A stretch of 64,000 bases of DNA. It comes from Bacillus sp. KH172YL63 (GTDB taxonomy: Bacteria > Bacillota > Bacilli > Bacillales > Bacillaceae_B). The DNA lies in contig NZ_AP022842.1 in assembly GCF_011398925.1 (NCBI RefSeq), forward strand, positions 670,001 through 734,000, written 5' to 3'. The position numbers were made by a program, and so were the translations under genes. Below the pieces are notes generated by a model. That model did not search any database, had not been told where the DNA came from, and was given only the letters and a program-made list of their open reading frames with translations. Shown here one piece after another: positions 1 to 7,567 of the stretch (positions are counted from its first letter, which is position 1; the number at the start of each line of letters is the position of its first letter).

Positions 1-2
1 AT

Positions 3-1187
3 CTGCTTGCCGATCACGATGTCCCAAGCTTTAACCGCTCTCCGTACGACGGATTTGCCCTCAGGTCCATCGATACACAACAAGCTTCTGCCGATCAACC
101 GGTCCAATTCAAAGTGGCCGGTGAAATCGGGGCTGGAAGTGTTTATGAACCTACGGTCGCGTCAGGGGAAGCGGTCCGCATTATGACCGGCGCTCAAATT
201 CCAGAAGGCTGTGACGCAGTCGTCATGCTTGAGCTGGTCAAAGAACTGAAAATCGACGGAATGGATTTCATCCAATTGAAGCGGGCCTATCCAACGGGTG
301 CCAACATTTCATTCAAGGGTGAGGATACAAAGCGGGGGACGGTCCTTGCAGAAAAGGGGACCTTTATCAATCCCGGCATCGTCGCACTGCTTGCGACCTT
401 TGGATATAAAAGCGTGCCGGTCAGCAGAAAGCCGAAGGTAGGGGTGATCGCGACGGGAAGTGAGCTGTTGGAAGTCGATGAACCGCTTGTGCCCGGCAAA
501 ATCAGAAACAGCAATGCCTATATGGTCAATGCCCAAATTGAACGTGCCGGAGCGCTGCCTGTCTATTTAGGGCAGTTCAGCGATGATTTTGATACGTGCT
601 ACGAGAAGGTAGTGGACGCCCTTTCGAAAGTCGATATCCTCATTACGACCGGTGGCGTTTCTGTAGGGGATTATGATTACTTGCCGGCAATTTACGAAAA
701 GCTGGAGGCGAATGTCCTTTTTAATAAGGTAGGGATGCGACCGGGAAGTGTCACGACGGTTGCCGAGAAAGACGGCACATTGTTGTTCGGATTATCAGGG
801 AATCCTTCCGCCTGTTATGTCGGATTTGAACTCTTTACAAGACCAGTCATCCGTACTTCCATTGGATGTGAAAATCCGTTCATAAAGAGCATCACTGCTG
901 CACTTGGTGCAGACTTCACCAAGCCGAATCCATTTGATCGCTTCGTGAGGGGCCATATGGCATTCCAAGACGGAGAAGTGAAGGTGTATCCGAATGGTCT
1001 GGATAAGTCAGGGTCTGTCGCTTCTTTGGCGGGGACAAACGTACTCATCATTTTGCCCGCCGGGACAAGAGGATACGAAAAGGGGATGAAAGTGAGTGCT
1101 CTCCTCCTTGAAGACCAAGAAGGATCCGCATCATACCGTTACAAAGAAACGGGAAAGGGGAATGGACGTGAAAGAAGTACTTTTTAA
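3..1187 (+). CDS. moeA: Molybdopterin molybdenumtransferase MoeA (5' end outside window)
   Basis: MoeA inserts molybdate into adenylylated molybdopterin, the last step of basic molybdenum cofactor synthesis. The reading frame is open from base 3, so the true start lies upstream; 394 residues are visible against about 400-430 for the family. The first visible residues contain DVPSFNRSPYDGFALRS, a conserved MoeA N-terminal signature. TTGGVSVGDYDY and the C-terminal LSGNPSACYVGFELF are typical of the MogA-like and C-terminal domains. The 3' end overlaps moaE by 26 bp and the cofactor genes run on in the same direction, so this is an operon. Family assignment is secure. Confidence 0.96.
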   Translation: MLADHDVPSFNRSPYDGFALRSIDTQQASADQPVQFKVAGEIGAGSVYEPTVASGEAVRIMTGAQIPEGCDAVVMLELVKELKIDGMDFIQLKRAYPTGANISFKGEDTKRGTVLAEKGTFINPGIVALLATFGYKSVPVSRKPKVGVIATGSELLEVDEPLVPGKIRNSNAYMVNAQIERAGALPVYLGQFSDDFDTCYEKVVDALSKVDILITTGGVSVGDYDYLPAIYEKLEANVLFNKVGMRPGSVTTVAEKDGTLLFGLSGNPSACYVGFELFTRPVIRTSIGCENPFIKSITAALGADFTKPNPFDRFVRGHMAFQDGEVKVYPNGLDKSGSVASLAGTNVLIILPAGTRGYEKGMKVSALLLEDQEGSASYRYKETGKGNGRERSTF

Positions 1188-1641
1188 CGTGACAGACGAA
1201 CCGATCGAGCTTCAAGAGCTGGTGGATAAGGTTACGAGAAGAGAAGCAGGGGCTGTCACGACGTTTATCGGAACGGTCCGGGAATGGACAAAAGGGAAGA
1301 AGACCGTTTATCTGGAGTACCAGGCGTATAAACCGATGGCGATCAAGATGCTGCAAACGATCGGAGATGAAATCCAAGCCAAATGGCCAAACACCATCGT
1401 TGCGATTACACACCGTGTCGGAAGACTCGATATTTCAGACATTGCCGTGATCATCGCTGTTTCATCCCCCCACCGAAAGGCTTCTTATGAAGCGAATGAA
1501 TACGCGATTGAACGGATAAAGCAAATCGTGCCGATATGGAAGAAGGAGCACTGGGAAGACGGGGAAACGTGGATTGGCGATCAATTGGAGAATGTTCCAT
1601 ATCCGGAAGGAAAACCTAAGATAAAGGATGAAACCCAATGA
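1162..1641 (+). CDS. moaE: Molybdopterin synthase catalytic subunit MoaE
   Basis: MoaE is the large subunit of molybdopterin synthase. It holds cyclic pyranopterin monophosphate while sulfur from MoaD thiocarboxylate is inserted. The 159-residue length fits the family. Family motifs visible are GAVTTFIGTVR near residue 30, VYLEYQAYKPMA, VAITHRVGRLDI and the C-terminal PIWKKEHWEDG with the active-site lysines. The ATG at 1162 is chosen because GAAAGGGG sits just upstream and the protein begins MDVKEVLF; an upstream in-frame ATG at 1096 would lie inside moeA without a good ribosome binding site. The stop codon overlaps the moaD start (ATGA). Confidence 0.95.
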   Translation: MDVKEVLFNVTDEPIELQELVDKVTRREAGAVTTFIGTVREWTKGKKTVYLEYQAYKPMAIKMLQTIGDEIQAKWPNTIVAITHRVGRLDISDIAVIIAVSSPHRKASYEANEYAIERIKQIVPIWKKEHWEDGETWIGDQLENVPYPEGKPKIKDETQ

Positions 1642-1871
1642 TAACAGTATTACTTTTTGCCCACCTGCAGGAAGAAGCAGGCACTGACAAGCTCTCATTA
1701 CCAATGGACGGGGTGACGATTGAAGAATTGAAGGCTGAGCTTCAAAACACCCACCATCTCACACGTTTGGATGCTGTAATGGCAGCAATCAATGAAGAAT
1801 ACGCAGGAAATGAAGATACAGTCCAATCAGGTGACACCGTGGCATTGATTCCACCTGTAAGCGGCGGATGA
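1638..1871 (+). CDS. moaD: Molybdopterin synthase sulfur-carrier subunit MoaD
   Basis: MoaD is the ubiquitin-like sulfur carrier of molybdopterin synthase; its C-terminal glycine is activated and thiocarboxylated. The 77-residue protein ends in PPVSGG, the required diglycine tail, preceded by the family's DTVALIPPVSGG strand. It starts with a four-base overlap with moaE, consistent with translational coupling of the two subunits of one enzyme. No moeB/thiF activating enzyme is present in the window, so activation must use an enzyme encoded elsewhere. Confidence 0.94.
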   Translation: MITVLLFAHLQEEAGTDKLSLPMDGVTIEELKAELQNTHHLTRLDAVMAAINEEYAGNEDTVQSGDTVALIPPVSGG

Positions 1872-1886
1872 TGAGGAGGGAAAGAC

Positions 1887-2396
1887 ATGCTGAAAGAACA
1901 TAGAAGAAAGTCTCCGAAAATCGTTCAGTGTGGAATCATCACAGTAAGCGATACGAGGAATCAAGAGACTGATAAAAGCGGGAAGCTCCTTCATGAGTTA
2001 TTGAAGGAAGATCATCACGACATCCTTGCGTATGACATTGTCCCTGATGAAAAAGGGCTCATTCAGGACGCGGTGAAGCGTCTGGTGGAGAATGAGAAGA
2101 TTGAAGCGATCATCATCAATGGGGGAACGGGAATTGCCAAGAGGGATGTCACGATAGAAGCGGTGCAGCCTTTACTTGAGAAGGAAATCCCCGGCTTTGG
2201 AGAGTTATTCCGCTATTTGAGTTACGAGCTTGATATCGGTTCTGCAAGCATGCTTTCCCGTGCGATTGCAGGAGTCGCAAATCATACAGCCATCTTTTCC
2301 ACTCCCGGTTCAAGCGGTGCGGTCAAGCTTGCGATGAATAAGCTGATCCTGCCTGAGCTTGGCCATATGGTCATGGAGCTCAACAAAGACTTGTAG
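1887..2396 (+). CDS. moaB: Molybdenum cofactor biosynthesis protein MoaB (MogA-fold)
   Basis: MoaB/MogA-family proteins adenylylate molybdopterin before MoeA inserts the metal. The 169-residue protein has the fold's signature motifs CGIITVSDTRNQETDKSG near the N-terminus, the central nucleotide-binding GGTGIAKRDVTIEAV and the later FSTPGSSGAVKLAM. An AGGAGGGAAAG ribosome binding site precedes the ATG. It is 15 bp downstream of moaD and 8 bp upstream of modA, inside the same cofactor operon. In Bacillus this protein is normally named MoaB although it fills the role of MogA. Confidence 0.93.
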   Translation: MLKEHRRKSPKIVQCGIITVSDTRNQETDKSGKLLHELLKEDHHDILAYDIVPDEKGLIQDAVKRLVENEKIEAIIINGGTGIAKRDVTIEAVQPLLEKEIPGFGELFRYLSYELDIGSASMLSRAIAGVANHTAIFSTPGSSGAVKLAMNKLILPELGHMVMELNKDL

Positions 2397-2404
2397 AATA
2401 AAGG

Positions 2405-3205
2405 ATGAACACATTGAAACGGATCAGTATTTCTCTCATACTATTTTCAATATTATTCATATTCGGGTGCAGTCCTTTTACAAAAGATACAGACGCACCT
2501 GTCAATATTACGGTCTCTGCTGCCTCGAGTATGACCGAAAGCTTAAATGAATTGAAAGACAGGTTTGAAAAAGAGCACCCTGACATTTCCGTCACGTATA
2601 ATTTTGGCGGCACCGGCACCCTTCGGAAACAGGTGGAGCAGGGAGCACCGGTGGATCTGTTCTTCCTGGCCTCACAAAAAGATTATGTACTTCTTGAGGA
2701 AAAGGGCTTCATACAGAAGGGATTCCCGATCTTTGAAAATCGCCTTGTGTTGATAAAGCACAAGGAGGTGGCAATCGACAGTTTCGATTCTTTCCTGTCA
2801 TCGGATGAAAAAGTTGCCATCGGTACGCCGGATGCCGTTCCAGCCGGAACCTATTCAAAGCAGATGCTCCAGGCTGTCGGTGCGTGGGATATGTTGTCAG
2901 GGGATAACCGCCTCGTATTCGCAAAAGATGTTCACCACGTGCTGAATTTGGTGGAAACAGGCGCAGTTGATATCGGCTTTGTATACGCCAGTGACACACT
3001 CCATGCCGACAATATCGACATCGTGGAAGAAATCGATCCAGAATTACATGAACCGATTACATACTATATGGCTGAGATTGACGGCCGCGGGTCCTCGAAT
3101 GAAGATGAGATTGAAACCTTCTATGAATATGCACTGTCTGCCAAAGGGTTGAAGCTGTTCAAATCATATGGTTTTGCAGCCGAGAAAAAGTCGGGTGGCT
3201 CTTGA
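2405..3205 (+). CDS. modA: Molybdate ABC transporter substrate-binding lipoprotein ModA
   Basis: Extracellular lipoprotein that binds molybdate or tungstate for import. The 266-residue precursor has an N-terminal hydrophobic signal ending in a lipobox with Cys22 (FIFGC), followed by the ModA hallmarks VSAASSMTESLNELK and FGGTGTLRKQVEQGAPVDLFF. The later DIGFVYASD is also typical. The stop codon overlaps the first base of the modB start. Its place directly after moaB couples molybdate uptake to cofactor synthesis. Confidence 0.95.
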   Translation: MNTLKRISISLILFSILFIFGCSPFTKDTDAPVNITVSAASSMTESLNELKDRFEKEHPDISVTYNFGGTGTLRKQVEQGAPVDLFFLASQKDYVLLEEKGFIQKGFPIFENRLVLIKHKEVAIDSFDSFLSSDEKVAIGTPDAVPAGTYSKQMLQAVGAWDMLSGDNRLVFAKDVHHVLNLVETGAVDIGFVYASDTLHADNIDIVEEIDPELHEPITYYMAEIDGRGSSNEDEIETFYEYALSAKGLKLFKSYGFAAEKKSGGS

Positions 3206-3864
3206 TGGAATGGTCCTGGTTTCCTGTTCAATTATCCATTACCGTCGCGTTAACGGCGACCGTGATCACATTCATACTGGGGCTTACCGCCGCATACGGG
3301 GTGGCGACCAGGAGGATAAAAGGAAAAGCGGTCATCGAAACGATTTTCTTCATGCCATTGGTGCTGCCGCCTACGGTCATCGGCTTTATTCTCATTGTTG
3401 TATTCGGAATGAACAGCCCCGTCGGACAATGGGTGGAGTGGATGACCGGCAGAAGCCTGTTATTTACGGCGACTGCCGCCACCATCGCTGCCACAGTCGT
3501 GGCTTTTCCGTTGATGTATCAGTCGATCAAGACCGGATTTCTGTCAGTGGATCAACAAGTTGTCGATGCCGCCATGGTCGACGGGGCATCTGAAGGGAAG
3601 CTGTTGACCCATATCATCCTGCCGTTATCCCACCGATCGATTATCACAGGCGTGATCCTCAGCTTCACGCGGGCATTTGGGGAATTTGGGGCGACCCTCA
3701 TGTTTGCAGGAAACATACCGGGCGTCACGCAAACGATCCCAACGTCCATTTACCTTGCCCTCGAAACAGGTGAAACCCGGATTGCCTGGTATTATGCGCT
3801 GATCAGCATCGGGATTTCATTTCTACTCCTGCTATCCATCAACCGGACGAAGGGCTCTTCATAA
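3205..3864 (+). CDS. modB: Molybdate ABC transporter permease ModB
   Basis: Membrane subunit of the molybdate importer, 219 residues with about five hydrophobic segments. The family motifs are FMPLVLPPTVIGF and the coupling segment AAMVDGASEGKLLTHIILPLS, which contacts the ATPase. ATG 3205 overlaps the last base of the modA stop; a TTG three bases earlier is possible. No modC ATPase gene follows. The convergent moaC gene comes next, so the partner ATPase must be encoded elsewhere or be a shared one. Confidence 0.94.
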   Translation: MEWSWFPVQLSITVALTATVITFILGLTAAYGVATRRIKGKAVIETIFFMPLVLPPTVIGFILIVVFGMNSPVGQWVEWMTGRSLLFTATAATIAATVVAFPLMYQSIKTGFLSVDQQVVDAAMVDGASEGKLLTHIILPLSHRSIITGVILSFTRAFGEFGATLMFAGNIPGVTQTIPTSIYLALETGETRIAWYYALISIGISFLLLLSINRTKGSS

Positions 3865-3883
3865 AGTCGTTTCCTTCGGCTGC

Positions 3884-3917
3884 AAAAAAAAGGACGCCGG
3901 AAATCATTCCGGGTCCT
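3884..3917 (-). terminator. Rho-independent terminator of moaC
   Basis: An approximately 10-bp stem (GGACCCGGAA with TTCCGGCGTCC, one bulge) overlaps the last codons of moaC on the minus strand and is followed there by eight T. On the plus strand it lies just after modB and may also stop the modB transcript, although the T tract on that side is poor. Confidence 0.75.
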
Positions 3918-4404
3918 TCTCCATACGTTTGAAATCACCATTTTTGCCGCCGCTCTTTTCAAGTAGATAGGTGGGACCGATGATCATTCCTTTGTCTACT
4001 GCTTTACACATATCATAGACAGTCAGCGCTGCTACGGAAGCGGCCGTCAATGCCTCCATTTCAACACCCGTACTGCCGACCGTTTTCACCTCGGCTTCGA
4101 TCACCAACTCATAGCGTTCTTCTGAAAGAGACTCCCAGTTGAAAGTAAGATCAACCCCGCTGATTGGAATCGGGTGGCACATCGGAATGACAGAGGATGT
4201 CTGCTTGGCTCCCATGATGCCGGCAATTTGGGAAACGCCCAAAACGTCCCCTTTTTTATTATTCTGGTGAATGATGTTCTCATATACTTCTTTCGTCATT
4301 TGCACACTTGAACGGGCCAGCGCCTTTCTGGCACTTTCTTTCTTATCGCTGATATCAACTATCTTGGCTCTGCCGTGATCATTGAAATGAGTGAATTCGC
4401 TCAT
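3904..4404 (-). CDS. moaC: Cyclic pyranopterin monophosphate synthase MoaC
   Basis: MoaC with MoaA converts GTP to cyclic pyranopterin monophosphate, the first step of molybdenum cofactor synthesis. The 166-residue protein shows the family's conserved [34 protein letters not shown] and DMCKAVDK motifs, and ends with the KSGG segment. It is transcribed against the modB side and divergently from mobB across a 73-bp gap. A GGATGATAC sequence upstream of the ATG is a weak ribosome binding site. moaA is not in the window. Confidence 0.95.
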   Translation of the reverse strand: MSEFTHFNDHGRAKIVDISDKKESARKALARSSVQMTKEVYENIIHQNNKKGDVLGVSQIAGIMGAKQTSSVIPMCHPIPISGVDLTFNWESLSEERYELVIEAEVKTVGSTGVEMEALTAASVAALTVYDMCKAVDKGMIIGPTYLLEKSGGKNGDFKRMEKDPE

Positions 4405-4477
4405 GCTGTATCATCCTTTAATATAGAAATAGTCTAGTTTCATCCTATCACAAGTAGAACAATTAGGAGAGATTAAT

Positions 4478-4978
4478 ATGTTCATTTTTCAGATTGCCGG
4501 ATATAAGCGGAGCGGGAAGACAACATTGGTCAGTGGGCTCATCCAATTCTTCTCGGAAAAAGGGTTCAAGGTTGCGAGCTTGAAGCATCATGGTCATGGA
4601 GGAACCCCTGCCGCTGTTGAAAACACCGATACGAGAAAGCATGAAGAAGCAGGTGCCGTCATGACGGGTGTCGAAGGGGAAGGGGTCTTACAACTGACCA
4701 TGAGCAAACCCTCATGGAAACTGGATCAAATCCTCTCATTCTATCAGCTGATGGAGGTTGATGTACTTCTGATTGAAGGCTATAAGGAGCATGATTTTGA
4801 TAAAGTGGTGCTGATACGGGATGATCACGACCTGCCGCTGCTGGACCACTTATCAGGAATCAAAGCAATCATGACACCATTGCCATTGAAACATGAAGAC
4901 TATGACATACCGATCTTCAGGTCGGATGAGACAGAAGCGTTTTGTGAATGGCTGGGAGAGAGGGTTGAAGATTTATAA
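4478..4978 (+). CDS. mobB: Molybdopterin-guanine dinucleotide biosynthesis adaptor MobB
   Basis: MobB is a GTP-binding partner of MobA. The 166-residue protein begins with a P-loop (GYKRSGKTT near residue 8) followed by KVASLKHHGHG, the MobB-specific segment. VDVLLIEGYK near the middle is the Walker B region. TTAGGAGAG precedes the ATG. It is followed 23 bp later by mobA, so the two are probably cotranscribed and supply the guanine dinucleotide form of the cofactor to oxidoreductases encoded elsewhere. Confidence 0.94.
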   Translation: MFIFQIAGYKRSGKTTLVSGLIQFFSEKGFKVASLKHHGHGGTPAAVENTDTRKHEEAGAVMTGVEGEGVLQLTMSKPSWKLDQILSFYQLMEVDVLLIEGYKEHDFDKVVLIRDDHDLPLLDHLSGIKAIMTPLPLKHEDYDIPIFRSDETEAFCEWLGERVEDL

Positions 4979-5001
4979 TATAAAAGAAGGAAGTGGTGTT
5001 T

Positions 5002-5565
5002 ATGACAATAGAATGGACAGGCATCCTGCTGGCAGGAGGCGAATCAAGGAGATACGGTTCTCCGAAAGCTTTTGCCAAACGGGACGGAAAAGCCTTTTAT
5101 CAATATTCCCTCGATGCGTTAAAGCCCCTTTGTTCGTCGATCATCGTCGTGACCCGGCCTGAACTTCTCCATTTGTTCGATGAGGCGCAAGGAATCGGCA
5201 TCATGACTGATAAGGAAACGTACAAAGGTCAAGGCCCACTCGCAGGTATATTCACCGCCATGGATGAAGGGGATGCTGAATGGTATATCGTGCTGCCGAC
5301 GGATGTGCCTTTTATCGGGGAGAAGATTTGCCGGTACTTGATGGAACAAATAGAACCGGGTGTGGAGGCAGTGGTCCCGGTCGCAGCAGGCAGGGAACAG
5401 CCGCTTATCGCTGTGTATCATCACACCGTGAAAGATGTAATAGAAGGTCAGCTGTCCTCAGGGAAAAGATCTTTAAGAAGCCTCTTTACACACATCAACG
5501 TGAAATATGTTCAAATGAAAGAGGAAGAGTACTTCCGCAATATCAATCGACCGGAAGATTTATAG
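5002..5565 (+). CDS. mobA: Molybdenum cofactor guanylyltransferase MobA
   Basis: MobA transfers GMP from GTP to molybdopterin. The 187-residue protein has the nucleotidyltransferase signature LAGGESRRYGSPKA at the N-terminus, the central LPTDVPF metal-binding Asp motif and the C-terminal NINRPEDL typical of MobA. ATG 5002 is used because GAAGGAAGTGG lies at a normal distance; a GTG at 4993 falls inside that site. A bidirectional terminator follows immediately. Confidence 0.93.
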   Translation: MTIEWTGILLAGGESRRYGSPKAFAKRDGKAFYQYSLDALKPLCSSIIVVTRPELLHLFDEAQGIGIMTDKETYKGQGPLAGIFTAMDEGDAEWYIVLPTDVPFIGEKICRYLMEQIEPGVEAVVPVAAGREQPLIAVYHHTVKDVIEGQLSSGKRSLRSLFTHINVKYVQMKEEEYFRNINRPEDL

Positions 5566-5571
5566 CCCATG

Positions 5572-5630
5572 AAAAAATCCGAACGGACTCGAAGCCTGCC
5601 AGGCATGTCGAGAAACCGTTCGGATTTTCT
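5572..5630. terminator. Bidirectional terminator between mobA and a convergent gene
   Basis: Perfect 13-bp arms (AAAATCCGAACGG at 5574-5586 and its complement at 5616-5628) flanked by A and T runs on both sides, lying between the convergent mobA gene and the minus-strand membrane protein gene. The 29-base loop has a small internal CTCGA/TCGAG stem. Confidence 0.85.
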
Positions 5631-5666
5631 TCTGTTCAATCATCTTGTTTCAGTGCTGGATGGATT

Positions 5667-7346
5667 CTACAATCCGTCAATCGTCAGTTCTTTCACAGGC
5701 AGGAATGCTTCTCCCGTATCCAAGTAAGTGACGTTCACTTTGTCATTTTCCTTCAGATAGATGGCAAGCAAGTTGTTTTCAGAAGAAACGATATAGTTCT
5801 TCCCATTATCGAGCAGGAAGGATACGACGGTGTAATCACCTGACTTTTCCTTGTAAACCCGGACGACCGTGCCGTTGGCCTGCTTTTCCTCTGCCTTCGA
5901 GCTGCCGTCTACGCTGCCGCCGCCACGTTGAAGTGCTGTTTTATAAGCTTTAAGCGCCTGGTTCGGCGTACCTGCATACGCAGAAATTTCCGGATTGGCA
6001 GCCGATACGATGAAATAGTTCTGTAAGAAGCCATTGGCATCAAGGACAGGTGTCAGCCAGCTTGCTTCTCCGTAGAAGTTATACAGAACCGGCATTTCCC
6101 CGTCCCATTTCTTCTCGATGAATTTCTTCTGGATGATCTGCAGGGCACCTTGGGAATCCATATAAGATTCTTCAAGATTACCTGTGTAGAATGTCGATTC
6201 ACCGGTTCTTGAGTTTGTCAGGGAATAACCCAACATGGAATCGACGCCTTCTTTCGGCGATGTGAAATCCGTGAAGTAGTACATGTCGCCATTTTCGTCA
6301 AAAATAGGGCTCACGTTCGCTTCCGTTCCTTCATCTGAAGGAAGCTTTACATCAGACTTACCGAAGCGGCTGTTCCAGAAGCCTTTCACATAATTACCGA
6401 AATAACTGTTCTGAAGGCTGACCGTTTCAGGTGAGACGGCTCCGTCGATGAATGCCGGAACCTCGTCAATCTTATATGAGTCGGTTTTACCGGTTTTCGG
6501 ATCCACCATGACGATCCCGTCAACTTCAAATCCATTCCGTGCAGAAATGAAATCCCCGTACGTCTGGATGTAGAACGGCTTCCCATCATCATCAATCTCA
6601 AGCTGGACATCTCCATTGAAGATTTGCTTCGGATAGTTCAAACGGATATGCCTTTCGATCTTTTTATTAAAGAAAGCGGAAGGTGTGTAAACCATTTCTT
6701 CCTTGATGAATTTAGGATTCGCATTGGAATCGGTGGCACTCAGCTTGAAGTACCCAGGGGTAACGTCCCCTTTGAACCATTTGAAAAATCCTGAGAACTC
6801 GACAGGTGCAATATACACATATTCACCGTCAATCTTCTGGATCTGCAGATTCCCAAGCTCGTAATAACTGGTGTTCGGAACCTGACCGAATGCTTTCTTC
6901 ATTTTATTCCGTGCAAACTGTGGAGGGACGCTTGCAGGCGTCTCTTTCTCATCAAACGCCTGGATTTCCGTTTTGACCTCCATCTTGGCTGATTCAAACT
7001 TCTCATCGGCATTAAAGATGAACGCAGTCATGAAGTAAGCCCCGACACATAAACTTGCCAGGAACAATACCCCTTTCGCCATTCGCTCCTTGCCGGTCGC
7101 AAGTGTTGCCCCGAATCCAGAAGCGACAATCAGGAAGATCCACACACTCGTGAAATTCTGATCCAGATTCGTCAGGTAATAGCTGACAAATACCACCACG
7201 GTGGCAATCAGGAATGTTCCCCCAAATAAAGCAGTGAAGGAAGGATATCCCTCTTTTTTATTTTGCTTTTTCATGATAGTGACCGGTACAAGCAAGAGCG
7301 CCATCACCAATCCGACAATCACTGAAAATAGTAATATGTTTCCCAT
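5667..7346 (-). CDS. Conserved membrane protein of unknown function, 559 aa
   Basis: I do not recognise a characterised family. The N-terminal ~115 residues hold four hydrophobic segments (about residues 3-25, 36-57, 66-82 and 91-113). A large soluble region of about 440 residues follows, rich in aromatic and acidic residues, and the last ~60 residues look like a small beta-barrel domain (VVRVYKEKSGDYTVVSFLL onward). There is no signal peptide apart from the membrane segments and no evident catalytic motif. A GAAAGGGG site precedes the ATG. It is monocistronic, bounded by strong bidirectional terminators, so the neighbours give no functional clue. The topology suggests a membrane-anchored large sensory or scaffold domain, which is inference. 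Confidence 0.85.
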   Translation of the reverse strand: MGNILLFSVIVGLVMALLLVPVTIMKKQNKKEGYPSFTALFGGTFLIATVVVFVSYYLTNLDQNFTSVWIFLIVASGFGATLATGKERMAKGVLFLASLCVGAYFMTAFIFNADEKFESAKMEVKTEIQAFDEKETPASVPPQFARNKMKKAFGQVPNTSYYELGNLQIQKIDGEYVYIAPVEFSGFFKWFKGDVTPGYFKLSATDSNANPKFIKEEMVYTPSAFFNKKIERHIRLNYPKQIFNGDVQLEIDDDGKPFYIQTYGDFISARNGFEVDGIVMVDPKTGKTDSYKIDEVPAFIDGAVSPETVSLQNSYFGNYVKGFWNSRFGKSDVKLPSDEGTEANVSPIFDENGDMYYFTDFTSPKEGVDSMLGYSLTNSRTGESTFYTGNLEESYMDSQGALQIIQKKFIEKKWDGEMPVLYNFYGEASWLTPVLDANGFLQNYFIVSAANPEISAYAGTPNQALKAYKTALQRGGGSVDGSSKAEEKQANGTVVRVYKEKSGDYTVVSFLLDNGKNYIVSSENNLLAIYLKENDKVNVTYLDTGEAFLPVKELTIDGL

Positions 7347-7502
7347 AATGTTCCCCTTTCAAGGTTGTGATTCTGTTTATAGTGTATATACGGATGAGGG
7401 GGCGGGAAGGTTTCAAAGGATTTATTGGGTGGGGGAGATTATTACCGGAGATCGGCCGGTGGTTGTGAACGGACAACACTTGGAAAGTGGTATTTACAAA
7501 TA

Positions 7503-7556
7503 AACCGGACGATGATTCGACCCCGAAAATGGGTTTCGAATCATCGTCCGGTTTTT
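7503..7556. terminator. Long perfect inverted repeat, bidirectional terminator
   Basis: Arms of 18 bp (7503-7520 and 7536-7553, starting AACCGGACGATG) are perfectly complementary and end in a T run on the plus strand and an A-rich start on the other. It lies 12 bp past the end of the minus-strand pyruvate oxidase gene and probably terminates it. Confidence 0.82.
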
Positions 7557-7567
7557 ACCCACGCCTG

